Origin: Bacteroidales bacterium
Lineage (GTDB): Bacteria; Bacteroidota; Bacteroidia; Bacteroidales; UBA932
Assembly: GCA_017469745.1 (NCBI GenBank)
Contig: JAFUFS010000004.1
Span: 80,395 to 144,394, forward strand
Length of the DNA: 64,000 nt
Direction of reading: 5' to 3'
This document shows positions 17,563-25,464 of the stretch, one piece after another. The first letter of the stretch is position 1, and each line of letters starts with the position of its first letter. The position numbers and the translations under genes are program-made. Below the pieces are notes generated by a model. The model had not been told where the DNA came from and ran no database searches. It was given only the letters and a program-made list of their open reading frames with translations.

Positions 17563-20100
17563 CTAAAGTTTCGCTATCGCACCGAGGAGCTGGTCGCCAA
17601 GGCCGATGGTGTAGCCGTCGGTCCTGAAGAAGACACGGTTGAAAGTGTCGGCGATCATGACCCGAGGCATGGCTCCGGTCATCATCTCCTTGGGAGCTAT
17701 TCCGAAGCGGACATTGGAAGGAAGCCTGTCGGAATAGTCCTTAGCCCAGGCAAGTCCTTCGGCCGTGGTCAGGAGCATGATGGGGCGTCCCCATTTTTCA
17801 AGTCCGTCCTTGCTGGCAATCAGGTCGTTGATGGCATGTACCGAAGGTTCCTGGCGCGGGGTAAGGAAGGCTACTACATAGACTCCGCGGCCGGTAGTCG
17901 AAAGGATGGAGACCGGATCCGAATCTGCAGTGACCCTGTACCTGGTCTCGGCGTCGAAGTCTCCGATCACGCTGAGCTTGTTGTCCGGGATGGTGATGGT
18001 AAGATCGAGGGATGTGGTTTCCCCTTCCTTAACAGTGAAATGTTGCATGGTCACGGGCACGCTTCCGTCTGAGAGGCGGTTGCCGCTTACGAGAATATAT
18101 TCACCGGTGTCGACCGGGGTGCCTTTCTTGAAGACGTTCTCCCAGCTGACTCCGCCGCCCATGTCCACCTGGCCTTCATCGAAGCTCAGCACCTGGGTGC
18201 GGCCGTCAGCTATCTTGCTGATAGTGAAGTGGCTGTAGTAGCCGGGGTTGCCGAGGGCGGCAGTGGGTTCGTAGTCGAGGCGGACTATGCCGGTCGGAGC
18301 CACAGCGTCGCTTGCCGACTCGAAGTCCACGTCCCTCCAATCAGCTGCGTTCCCTGAGCCGGTCGAAGAGTACTGTACCTTTCCAGTCACCGGGTCCTTC
18401 CTGGCATCGATCCCTAGGGTCCTGGCCAGAGAAATGAAGAACAGGTTCCTGGAACGTGTGTCGGCCATCCTTGCGCGCCAGACTCCTTCCGGGGACATAG
18501 GAATCCTGGTGGCCTTCGGATCGTCGAACACCTCGATGTTGTCGTTCACCCATTTGACGAGAGTGGCAGGATCCGAAAGAGCCTTTTTCTGGTCTTTGCT
18601 CAGGACTCTCTTGAAGAAACCCTTGTAGGGGCTGAGGAATTCGTTCTCGATCCTAGGGCAGAGGATGGACTCTTCGGAGAGGTAGCTGTCGTCAAGGATC
18701 TCCCTGGTGACGTCGATCATGTCCTTGTCGCTCAAAGACTGAAGCAGTTCAAGGGCCCTTTGGTCAGGGTGGTCCGCAAGGAACTTTCTTATCACTTCAT
18801 GGTTGCCTGCAGCCTTGGCAAGGAGCCTTCCCTCAGGGGTCCCGTCGTCCTTTGCGAAGGTGGCCATGTAGGTTTTGCGGATGAGGTCTTCCTGGGCGAA
18901 ACGGATGTCGTTGGCCTTGCGCTGTTCCTCAGTCACTTCCGGTAGGTTTGCGGTCTCGGGCGGAGGTACTATCATCATCTGTTCGGCCTCACCGGAGTGA
19001 TCCTTGGAAATCACGATTGTGACGAGGGAATCCTTTCCGAAGGAGACTTTTGACCAGCCGTAGAGTCCGTCCTTCGAGGCCCATGCGAGCATGTCCCCCA
19101 TTCCGGCGGTCAGGAAGGTGCGGCCTTCCTTGTCAGTGAATTTGGAGAGTGCTGAATAGAACTCCGCGTAGTTGTAGATCTTGAAATCCACGAGGGCGCT
19201 GTCCACGGGGCTGCCGTCTTCTCGGACGACCTTGAAGTCGGCGCGGGCAGTCTTTGCGTAGTTGTCTATCAGGTTGATTTCCGTGATGTTGGGACCTTCC
19301 ATGACCTTTTCTTCCGGACCGTCGTAGCGGCCGAAGACCCTTGTGTGCATCAGCATTCCGCGGCTGGCAGGGGCATTGAACCAACCCAGGTTCAGCACCG
19401 GCTCGGGCTCGCAGGCACCCATGAAGTACCACTCTCCGTCAGCCCAGGCCTCGACCCAGGCATGGTTGTCGTCGGTGTGGGCCCAGCGGGGAGTGTAGAC
19501 CTGGCGTGCCGGGATGCCTACCGAGCGGAGGGCTGTCACTGTGAAGGTGGATTCCTCTCCGCAGCGGGCAAGGGTGCTCATGGCACTTGCCAGCGGAGAA
19601 AGCGTCCTGGCGTCGGAGGGCTTGTAGGTGAGTTTCTCATGGCACCAGTGATTGACTTCGAGAATGGCGTCCTTCATGCTCATTCCTTCGATGCGGGGCT
19701 TGATCTCCCTGGCGAAGGCCATCCTGGCAGTGTCAAGCTTTTCGTTGTTGACCCTTATCGGCAGGACGAAGTGTCTGAATATGCGCTCAGGAACATTCCA
19801 TCCCATTTCTTCGCGAGTCTTGAATGAGGACTGGACGCAGTCGAGGTAATAGCTGAGGGGATAGTCTGTCAGGTCCGCAAGGGGCATGTAGGCATAGAGG
19901 AACTTGAGGGCTTCCTTTTCCTCGGTAGTCAGCAGAAGGCTGTCGACAGGGCAGAATTCCTTCAAGTTGGGATTGGAAGCCATCCTGGCTCCGAAATCCT
20001 CTTCGACCTGGTGTCGGAAGGAGCTGTCGGTTATGAAATGATGCACTTCGCAAGATGCCAGAAGCAGCATGGCCATTACGGCAAACAGACACTTTCTCAT
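17563..20100 (-). CDS. Transglutaminase-like lipoprotein with C-terminal thioredoxin-like segment
   Basis: 845 residues, exported and lipid-anchored (lipobox LLLASC, Cys17). A transglutaminase/protease-like core spans about 140-250. The nucleophile is Cys180 (ARCGEESTFTVTALRSVGIPA), the His is His213 (DDNHAWVEAW), and the usual third Asp is replaced in a MGACEPEPVLNLGWF stretch. A long beta-rich middle follows, with a carboxypeptidase-like 'D-x-x-G-x-T' segment near 315. The last about 120 residues resemble a thioredoxin-like fold without a CxxC. Such proteins may process peptides, cross-link or cleave cell-wall peptides; substrate unknown. It is transcribed divergently from the SGNH/MBOAT operon through a symmetric promoter region. 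Confidence 0.8.
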   Translation of the reverse strand: MRKCLFAVMAMLLLASCEVHHFITDSSFRHQVEEDFGARMASNPNLKEFCPVDSLLLTTEEKEALKFLYAYMPLADLTDYPLSYYLDCVQSSFKTREEMGWNVPERIFRHFVLPIRVNNEKLDTARMAFAREIKPRIEGMSMKDAILEVNHWCHEKLTYKPSDARTLSPLASAMSTLARCGEESTFTVTALRSVGIPARQVYTPRWAHTDDNHAWVEAWADGEWYFMGACEPEPVLNLGWFNAPASRGMLMHTRVFGRYDGPEEKVMEGPNITEINLIDNYAKTARADFKVVREDGSPVDSALVDFKIYNYAEFYSALSKFTDKEGRTFLTAGMGDMLAWASKDGLYGWSKVSFGKDSLVTIVISKDHSGEAEQMMIVPPPETANLPEVTEEQRKANDIRFAQEDLIRKTYMATFAKDDGTPEGRLLAKAAGNHEVIRKFLADHPDQRALELLQSLSDKDMIDVTREILDDSYLSEESILCPRIENEFLSPYKGFFKRVLSKDQKKALSDPATLVKWVNDNIEVFDDPKATRIPMSPEGVWRARMADTRSRNLFFISLARTLGIDARKDPVTGKVQYSSTGSGNAADWRDVDFESASDAVAPTGIVRLDYEPTAALGNPGYYSHFTISKIADGRTQVLSFDEGQVDMGGGVSWENVFKKGTPVDTGEYILVSGNRLSDGSVPVTMQHFTVKEGETTSLDLTITIPDNKLSVIGDFDAETRYRVTADSDPVSILSTTGRGVYVVAFLTPRQEPSVHAINDLIASKDGLEKWGRPIMLLTTAEGLAWAKDYSDRLPSNVRFGIAPKEMMTGAMPRVMIADTFNRVFFRTDGYTIGLGDQLLGAIAKL

Positions 20101-20122
20101 GATTCGTTATGATTGTCAATCT

Positions 20123-20149
20123 TACAAATATAATAAATTTGTAACTTTG
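20123..20149. promoter_or_regulatory. Symmetric divergent promoter region
   Basis: TTACAAAT (20123-20130) and ATTTGTAA (20137-20144) are perfect inverted repeats. They contain a minus-strand -7 element, TATATTTG (20132-20125), for the transglutaminase gene, and a plus-strand -7 element, TAAATTTG (20134-20141), for the SGNH gene. A second plus-strand -7, TAACTTTG, abuts at 20142-20149. The two opposite -7 elements are one base apart, so polymerase could occupy only one direction at a time. Confidence 0.55.
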
Positions 20150-20168
20150 AGGCCTTGTTTTCGACGGG

Positions 20169-21617
20169 ATGAAACGTCACGCTGTAGCCATATTCGTTAT
20201 CTCTGTCCTGGCCCTGGTCGTCGCCTGCTGGTATTTCTTTCCTTCAGACGGGATCAAGACCCGGGGCATGACGTTCCGTTTTCCCTCGTACGAGTCTTAT
20301 CTTCAGGATCTTCAGGGCGGGAGCGGCCCAGATGCAGACTCCGCCATCCTCGCCGCTCGACGGGCCTTCGAACTGATACAGGAGTCAGGCGACACACTCG
20401 GTTTTTTCAAGGAATATTTTGCTTCGGATCCCAACCGCATATTCCTGCCCGACAGCGGATTTTCCTATTTCGACTCGCTCTTCGTGGAGATGGAGAATGC
20501 CGGGGATGAAGGCAGGGTCCTGAGGGTCATGCATTACGGCGACTCCCAGCTAGAGATGGACAGGATCTCCGCTATCCTGCGCCAGGAGCTGCAGGAGAGG
20601 TTCGGCGGTTCCGGTCCCGGAATGGTACCGATGGTCAAGACCATCTCCTCGGTCTCGGTGACCCAGCATGCCAGCGGTTCTCTTGTCCGCTATGCAAGGG
20701 TTACAGATTCCCTCTCACATTGGACGTCTACTCACCGCTACGGACCTATGACCCAGTACGTAGGGGTGTTCGGCAGCGGTCGTTTCAATTTCCGCAGGAC
20801 CGAAAACCGCTATGCCCAGGAGAATGCGAGAAGGATTTCCAGGGTCTCGGTCCTGCTCGGCCACAACAGCCCCGGCCTGTCGCTGACTCTTAAGTGTGAC
20901 ACCCTTGCTGCCATGAAGGAAGTTCTTGATTCAGCGAAGGATGAGGTCTCCCTCGTCTCCTGGGAACTGCCCGTCGACGTGAACTCTGGCTCCATCACTC
21001 TGACCGGTGACGCGGAGGTTTATGGAATCATGCTTGACGGAGCTCCGGGAGTCACGGTTGACAACGTGGCCATGAGGGGCTGTTCCGGAACGGTCTTCAC
21101 TGACATCGATTCGACTGTCATGAAGCAGTCTTTCGACACCACGGGTACCCGTCTCATAATTCTCCAGTTCGGCGGCAATGCCATGCCGGGGATCGGTTCC
21201 AGGAAGGGGATTTCCCTCTATGTAGACAGGATGGATGCCCAGTTCGAGTATTTCAGGAAGGTTGCTCCCAAGGCCACCCTCCTCTTCGTCGGTCCTGCTG
21301 ACATGTGCAAGAGCGTCAACGGATCCCTCGTGACCTGGCCGCTTCTTTCCGAACTCAATGATTCCTTGAAGGTTCACTGCCTGCAGAACGGGGTGGCCTA
21401 CTGGGACACTTTCAACATGATGGGCGGTGCCGGTTCCATGAGGCAGTGGGTGAACCTCAATCCTCAGTTAGCCGGTCCCGACTACATCCATTTCACGACC
21501 AGGGGTGCCAACGAGGTCGGCAGCGCCCTTGCCAAGTCCCTCCTGGTCTACCACGACTTTCTCCAGCTTCGCAGGAAACTTCCCGAAGAGGAGCTCAATG
21601 AATATATGAACAGATGA
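20169..21617 (+). CDS. SGNH/GDSL-type hydrolase or acyltransferase, membrane-anchored (first of two)
   Basis: 482 residues with an N-terminal membrane segment (AIFVISVLALVVACWYFF, 6-23), so periplasmic and anchored. The SGNH fold is shown by VMHYGDSQLEMD near residue 119 (block I, Ser nucleophile), LQFGGNAMPG (block III, Gly and Asn) and DYIHFTTRGANEVG near 440 (block V, Asp-x-x-His). Between blocks lies a beta-rich insert of about 150 residues. Its stop overlaps the start of a second SGNH gene and an MBOAT gene follows, the layout of polysaccharide O-acetylation systems in which MBOAT passes acyl groups across the membrane to an SGNH transferase. Acylation role inferred from context. Confidence 0.8.
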   Translation: MKRHAVAIFVISVLALVVACWYFFPSDGIKTRGMTFRFPSYESYLQDLQGGSGPDADSAILAARRAFELIQESGDTLGFFKEYFASDPNRIFLPDSGFSYFDSLFVEMENAGDEGRVLRVMHYGDSQLEMDRISAILRQELQERFGGSGPGMVPMVKTISSVSVTQHASGSLVRYARVTDSLSHWTSTHRYGPMTQYVGVFGSGRFNFRRTENRYAQENARRISRVSVLLGHNSPGLSLTLKCDTLAAMKEVLDSAKDEVSLVSWELPVDVNSGSITLTGDAEVYGIMLDGAPGVTVDNVAMRGCSGTVFTDIDSTVMKQSFDTTGTRLIILQFGGNAMPGIGSRKGISLYVDRMDAQFEYFRKVAPKATLLFVGPADMCKSVNGSLVTWPLLSELNDSLKVHCLQNGVAYWDTFNMMGGAGSMRQWVNLNPQLAGPDYIHFTTRGANEVGSALAKSLLVYHDFLQLRRKLPEEELNEYMNR

Positions 21618-22879
21618 TGAGAAGGTTCCTTGAATATTCATTGATGCTTCTGCTCCTGCCCGCCGTCCTTTGTGGGCAGACGTTGCGCAGGCCTGTACCC
21701 GACCTGGAATTCGCCAGCCTCGATGGCAACAGGATAGAATTCCTTGGGGACAGCTCTGCTTTCGGAATCTTATTCACAAAGATGGATGGAGTCCTCTTCG
21801 AGAGGAACTCTAACCTTCGGATAATGCACATCGGCGGCTCACATGTCCAGGCCGGCACGATGACAAGGCAGCTCCGCAACGACCTTCTCGCTCTCGGGGA
21901 CAGCCTTGACGGGGGACGCGGCCTGGTGTTTCCTTTTTCCGCCGCCAAGACGAACAACCCCAGCAGTTTCCGGACCAGGTTCTCCGGGGAATGGAAGGCC
22001 ACGAAGAATGTGTCGAGGGAGCCGGACAGGCGCCTCGGCCTTTCCGGGATGGCTCTTTCATCTTCCGATTCGACTGCCTTCCTGCGGGTTGTCCTGAATG
22101 CCAGGAATGCAACGGCGATGGATCCTTCGTTCAGCTTCGACAAGGTGGCGGTCCTGGGATATTCATCGGAAGGGGAACGCTCTCCGCTGGTGATTCTGGA
22201 ATCCGGCGACACACTTGCGGGAATCCGTGATGAGGCTGCTTCGCTCTGGTCTTTCGAGCTTCCGGCGCCTGCCGACTCTGTCACGGTGGCCCTTGGCAAA
22301 GGTGAAGGGACACTTACTGTCACAGGAATATTTCTTGACAACCGTCTCCCGGGAATCACGGTTACCGGAATAGGAGTCAACGGAGCGGCCTTGACTTCCT
22401 ACCTCAGGTGCGCGGATTTCGAAAGGGATCTCCGGCTGGTTCGTCCCGACCTGGTGGTTTTCGGAATAGGAATTAACGATGCTTCCGGGAAGGACTTTTC
22501 CAAGGAGGATTTCATCTCCCGTTATAAGACCCTGATTGCAAGGGTGAGGGCCGTCAATCCGGACTGCGCCCTTCTCTTCATAACCAATAACGACAGTTAC
22601 CGTAGGGTGAGGCGCAGGGTCTATTCTGTCAACAGGAACGCCCTTGAAGTGGAGGATGCCTTCTACAGGCTCTGCTCCGACTGCGGAGGCGGTGTCTGGA
22701 ACCTTTTCGAGATCATGGGAGGCCTTGAGTCGATGAAGGATTGGGAGGAGGCCGGATTGGCCAAGAGGGACAAGATCCATTTTACCGAGGAAGGCTATGC
22801 CGTGGTCGGGGACCTGCTGTTCAATGCCCTCATGGGCAAATACGTCGAACATCTTAGAAGGAGGGTGTCATGGGATTGA
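21614..22879 (+). CDS. SGNH/GDSL-type hydrolase or acyltransferase, secreted (second of two)
   Basis: 421 residues. Signal peptide with cleavage after VLCG. Block I reads MHIGGSHVQAG near residue 75: the Ser is kept but the preceding Asp of 'GDS' is Gly. Block III is VFGIGINDASG, and block V is DKIHFTEEGYAVVG near residue 395. It is related to the gene just upstream, with similar length and the same insert position, so the pair probably arose by duplication. The start is coupled to the upstream stop (ATGATGA), and the last 10 bases overlap the MBOAT start, which has a clear AGGAGGG ribosome site. Likely periplasmic O-acyltransferase or esterase acting on a glycan. Confidence 0.8.
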   Translation: MMRRFLEYSLMLLLLPAVLCGQTLRRPVPDLEFASLDGNRIEFLGDSSAFGILFTKMDGVLFERNSNLRIMHIGGSHVQAGTMTRQLRNDLLALGDSLDGGRGLVFPFSAAKTNNPSSFRTRFSGEWKATKNVSREPDRRLGLSGMALSSSDSTAFLRVVLNARNATAMDPSFSFDKVAVLGYSSEGERSPLVILESGDTLAGIRDEAASLWSFELPAPADSVTVALGKGEGTLTVTGIFLDNRLPGITVTGIGVNGAALTSYLRCADFERDLRLVRPDLVVFGIGINDASGKDFSKEDFISRYKTLIARVRAVNPDCALLFITNNDSYRRVRRRVYSVNRNALEVEDAFYRLCSDCGGGVWNLFEIMGGLESMKDWEEAGLAKRDKIHFTEEGYAVVGDLLFNALMGKYVEHLRRRVSWD

Positions 22880-24729
22880 AGGAAGTAGCGCTTGATTTCT
22901 TCGGCAACCTGTTCGCCTTCGACCAGGCTCACCCCTTGCTGTTCACCCAATTCTATTTCTGGGCGTTCTTCGCCATCGTCCTCGCCTTCCTGTGTGTTTT
23001 CCGCAACAAGATCCTCCTCAGGAACGCCTTCATCTTCTTCGCCAGTCTCTTCTTCTACTACAAGACCAGCGGACTATTCCTGATCCTGCTGGGCTTCGTG
23101 ATAGTCTATAACTATCTTGCAGGGCTCTGGCTGCCGCATTGCCGGAGGACTTTCTGGAGAAAGACGGTGGTTGTCCTGAGTGTGGTTGTAGACCTTTCGC
23201 TGTTGTGCTACTACAAGTACGCCTATTTCATCACGGACGTGGTCAACAACCTCTTCGGGACCGCCTTCGTGGTCAAGGACTGGTTCGCTGCCGCTGGCAA
23301 CAGCCTCGTGGGTTCCCAGGCCTTCAGCGTCGATTCGATATTCCTTCCGGTCGGTATTTCGTTCTTCATCTTCCAGGCCATCAGCTACGTGGTGGATGTC
23401 TCCCGAGGCATGAAGCCGGTGAAGAATTTCATGGATTTCGGCTTCTACCTGAGCTTCTTCCCTCAGCTTGTCGCCGGTCCTATCGTGAGGGCGAAGGACT
23501 TCATTCCTCAGTTGCGCAAGCCCTTCTTCCTTGGCCGTACCCAGTTCGGAATAGCTGTGTTCTGGATCCTCAACGGTCTTGCCAAGAAGCTGATCCTGAG
23601 CGACTACCTTGCAGTGAACTTCTGCGACAGGGTCTTCGAGAATCCTCTACTGTACACCGGTTTTGAGAACCTTACCGCCCTGTTCGGCTATTCGCTCCAG
23701 GTCTATGCCGACTTCTCCGGCTACACGGACATAGCCACCGGTGTCGCCATGCTGATGGGATTCTACCTGCCGAAGAACTTCGATTCTCCGTATAAAGCAA
23801 GGAATGCGGGCGAATTCTGGAGAAGGTGGCACATCTCCCTGTCCACCTGGCTCAGGGACTATCTCTACATCCCTCTCGGAGGCAACCGCAACGGTACCTT
23901 CGGATCCTATGCCATCATCCTTGGAATAGCCTTCCTGGCTTCCGCCCTGGCAGGGAGCTGGTGGGTTTTCGGAAGCGTGCTCGTACTGACTGTCGTCCTG
24001 GCTTTGCTGATCCTCTTCAAGAAGTCCTGGCGCAAGGAGCTTATCTCTGACATCAACCGGATGGACACCATGCTCCTGGGAGGTCTCTGGCACGGGGCCA
24101 GCTGGAACTTCATGATCTGGGGCGGACTGAACGGTCTCGGAATGCTGATCTACCGCTTCTGGCACAGCTGCAACGCTTATTTCAGGGTTCTTATCATGGT
24201 CCTCATCGTGGGTGCTTTCGGGGCGTTGAGGTATTTCTACGACTATCCGGTCTTCAACCTGTTCTTCTGGTGGACGGCTATCATCCTGGCCGGAGCCCTG
24301 GTGGGAATGGTCTTCCACAAGGTTCGCAGAGGCGGTTTTTCCAATTGGATCAAGAATTCATGGGCTGTACTTATGACGTTCATATTCATAACCTTCACGC
24401 GGCTTTTCTTCCGCAGCGGTTCCAATCTTGATCCGGCGGAGGCCAATGAGAAGGCGTGGAGTACGGCTAAGAACATGGTGAATCAGATTGGTGGAAGCTG
24501 GGACTGGTCGCTTGTGCCGCAGATGGCTTGGCAGCACAGGAGCATTATCCTGGTCTTCCTCGTCGGCATGCTGATCCATTGGTTGCCGGACAATTTCAAG
24601 AGGCGTTACAGGATCTGGTTCGCAAAGATGCCGCTCGTGCTGATGGTCCTCGCCTGCCTCGTCGCCGTCTTCATCATCTGCCAGTTCGTCACCGCAGACC
24701 TCCAAAGCTTTATTTACTTCCAGTTCTAG
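22870..24729 (+). CDS. MBOAT-family O-acyltransferase (AlgI/DltB-like)
   Basis: 619-residue polytopic inner-membrane protein with about 11-13 hydrophobic segments. It moves acyl groups across the membrane for glycan O-acylation. MBOAT signatures: FFPQLVAGPIVRAKDFIPQL (about 195-214), YADFSGYTDIATGVA, GEFWRRWHISLSTWLRDYLY with a conserved His, and the catalytic His of LLGGLWHGASWNF (about 400-412). The family's usual length is 450-520; this one is longer because of an insert near 360-395 and an extended C-terminus. Last gene of the SGNH-SGNH-MBOAT operon. Its stop codon lies inside the stem of a terminator. Acetate is the usual group; not shown here. Confidence 0.92.
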   Translation: MGLKEVALDFFGNLFAFDQAHPLLFTQFYFWAFFAIVLAFLCVFRNKILLRNAFIFFASLFFYYKTSGLFLILLGFVIVYNYLAGLWLPHCRRTFWRKTVVVLSVVVDLSLLCYYKYAYFITDVVNNLFGTAFVVKDWFAAAGNSLVGSQAFSVDSIFLPVGISFFIFQAISYVVDVSRGMKPVKNFMDFGFYLSFFPQLVAGPIVRAKDFIPQLRKPFFLGRTQFGIAVFWILNGLAKKLILSDYLAVNFCDRVFENPLLYTGFENLTALFGYSLQVYADFSGYTDIATGVAMLMGFYLPKNFDSPYKARNAGEFWRRWHISLSTWLRDYLYIPLGGNRNGTFGSYAIILGIAFLASALAGSWWVFGSVLVLTVVLALLILFKKSWRKELISDINRMDTMLLGGLWHGASWNFMIWGGLNGLGMLIYRFWHSCNAYFRVLIMVLIVGAFGALRYFYDYPVFNLFFWWTAIILAGALVGMVFHKVRRGGFSNWIKNSWAVLMTFIFITFTRLFFRSGSNLDPAEANEKAWSTAKNMVNQIGGSWDWSLVPQMAWQHRSIILVFLVGMLIHWLPDNFKRRYRIWFAKMPLVLMVLACLVAVFIICQFVTADLQSFIYFQF

Positions 24730-24769
24730 ACTGGAATTTTCAAGTCTAGAACTGGATTTTCCTTTTTTT
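24720..24769 (+). terminator. Terminator overlapping the MBOAT stop codon
   Basis: Perfect 13-base stem CCAGTTCTAGACT (24720-24732) / AGTCTAGAACTGG (24743-24755), 10-base loop, then a T-rich tract. The TAG stop (24727-24729) is within the left arm, so ribosomes finishing translation would sit on the hairpin. Confidence 0.75.
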
Positions 24770-24781
24770 CATATACTTTTC

Positions 24782-24910
24782 AAAAGGGGACTATGACCCC
24801 ATGAACCGCCGCTTCGCGGCCCCACCGTTCGCTTCACTACGTTCCGCTCCGGTCCCCCCTCTTAACGTGCCGAGGGTGGCAGTGGTTCATTGGGGTCATA
24901 GTCCCCTTTT
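24782..24910 (-). repeat. Hairpin repeat element, copy B
   Basis: Arms 24782-24801 and 24891-24910 are perfect reverse complements over 20 bases (AAAAGGGGACTATGACCCCA and partner). The pairing continues through TGAAC/GTTCA with one bulged T. The core (24805-24834 and 24845-24885) is the reverse complement of copy A; 24835-24844 is a 10-base stretch absent from A. From GGGG to CCCC it is 121 bases (24786-24906). The orientation is opposite to copy A relative to the next gene, whose ATG is 41 bases away, which argues against a strand-specific leader. The region 24730-24951 holds only the terminator tail, this element and the ribosome site of the next gene. Confidence 0.8.
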
Positions 24911-24951
24911 TGAAGTATTATTCGTATATTGCAGGAGAAATATTTGGAAAA

Positions 24952-25446
24952 ATGAAGAGCAGAATCATCCTATTGGCTGCGGCGGCACTACTGTGCCTGA
25001 CGGCGACGGCGCAGCCGGCAAAACCATCCAAGCCGGAGAAATACATAGATTTCAAGGCAGTGCAGCCTGACGGCAAGGAGAAGAAACTGTCCGATTACGT
25101 CGGCAAAGGAAAGTACATCCTCGTGGACTTCTGGGCATCATGGTGCGGCCCCTGCAGGGAGGAAATCCCGAACATGAAGGACATCTATTATGAATTCCGA
25201 GGCGAGAAGTTCGACATTGTCGGAGCCCCGGTATTGGACAAGCCGGAAGCCACCCTCAAAGCCGTGGAAGAGCTTAAGATTCCCTGGACCCAGATCCTCA
25301 GCGTCCCCGAATCCGTCCCGAAGGACTACGGATTTCAATATATTCCCTACATAATCCTGGTCGGCCCCGACGGGACCATCCTGGAGACCAACCTCCGGGG
25401 AGACGGCATCCGTGCCGCGGTCAAGAAGCATCTGGGAATCAAGTAG
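24952..25446 (+). CDS. TlpA-like periplasmic thioredoxin-family protein
   Basis: 164 residues from the ATG at 24952, which has a GCAGGAG ribosome site and opens a signal peptide (MKSRIILLAAAALLCLTATA). Thioredoxin fold with the active site WASWCGPCREEIPNM near residue 70 (WCGPC, as in reducing thioredoxins and TlpA/ResA) and the cis-Pro loop QYIPYIILVGPDG. Acts in the periplasm as a thiol-disulfide oxidoreductase, probably reducing. It is closer to the short AhpC/TSA-TlpA proteins than to cytosolic thioredoxin. A frame from TTG at 24910 would begin inside the repeat and is rejected. A metallophosphoesterase gene follows after 18 bases. Confidence 0.9.
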   Translation: MKSRIILLAAAALLCLTATAQPAKPSKPEKYIDFKAVQPDGKEKKLSDYVGKGKYILVDFWASWCGPCREEIPNMKDIYYEFRGEKFDIVGAPVLDKPEATLKAVEELKIPWTQILSVPESVPKDYGFQYIPYIILVGPDGTILETNLRGDGIRAAVKKHLGIK

Positions 25447-25464
25447 AAACATATTCAGAAAGAT

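Noticed and set aside
24800-25070. Open frame across hairpin copy B (about 89 codons)
   Set aside because: It translates the repeat core into an Arg/Pro/Ala-rich peptide and then runs out of frame through the thioredoxin gene. The matching frame in copy A (9028-9252) has the same spurious character.
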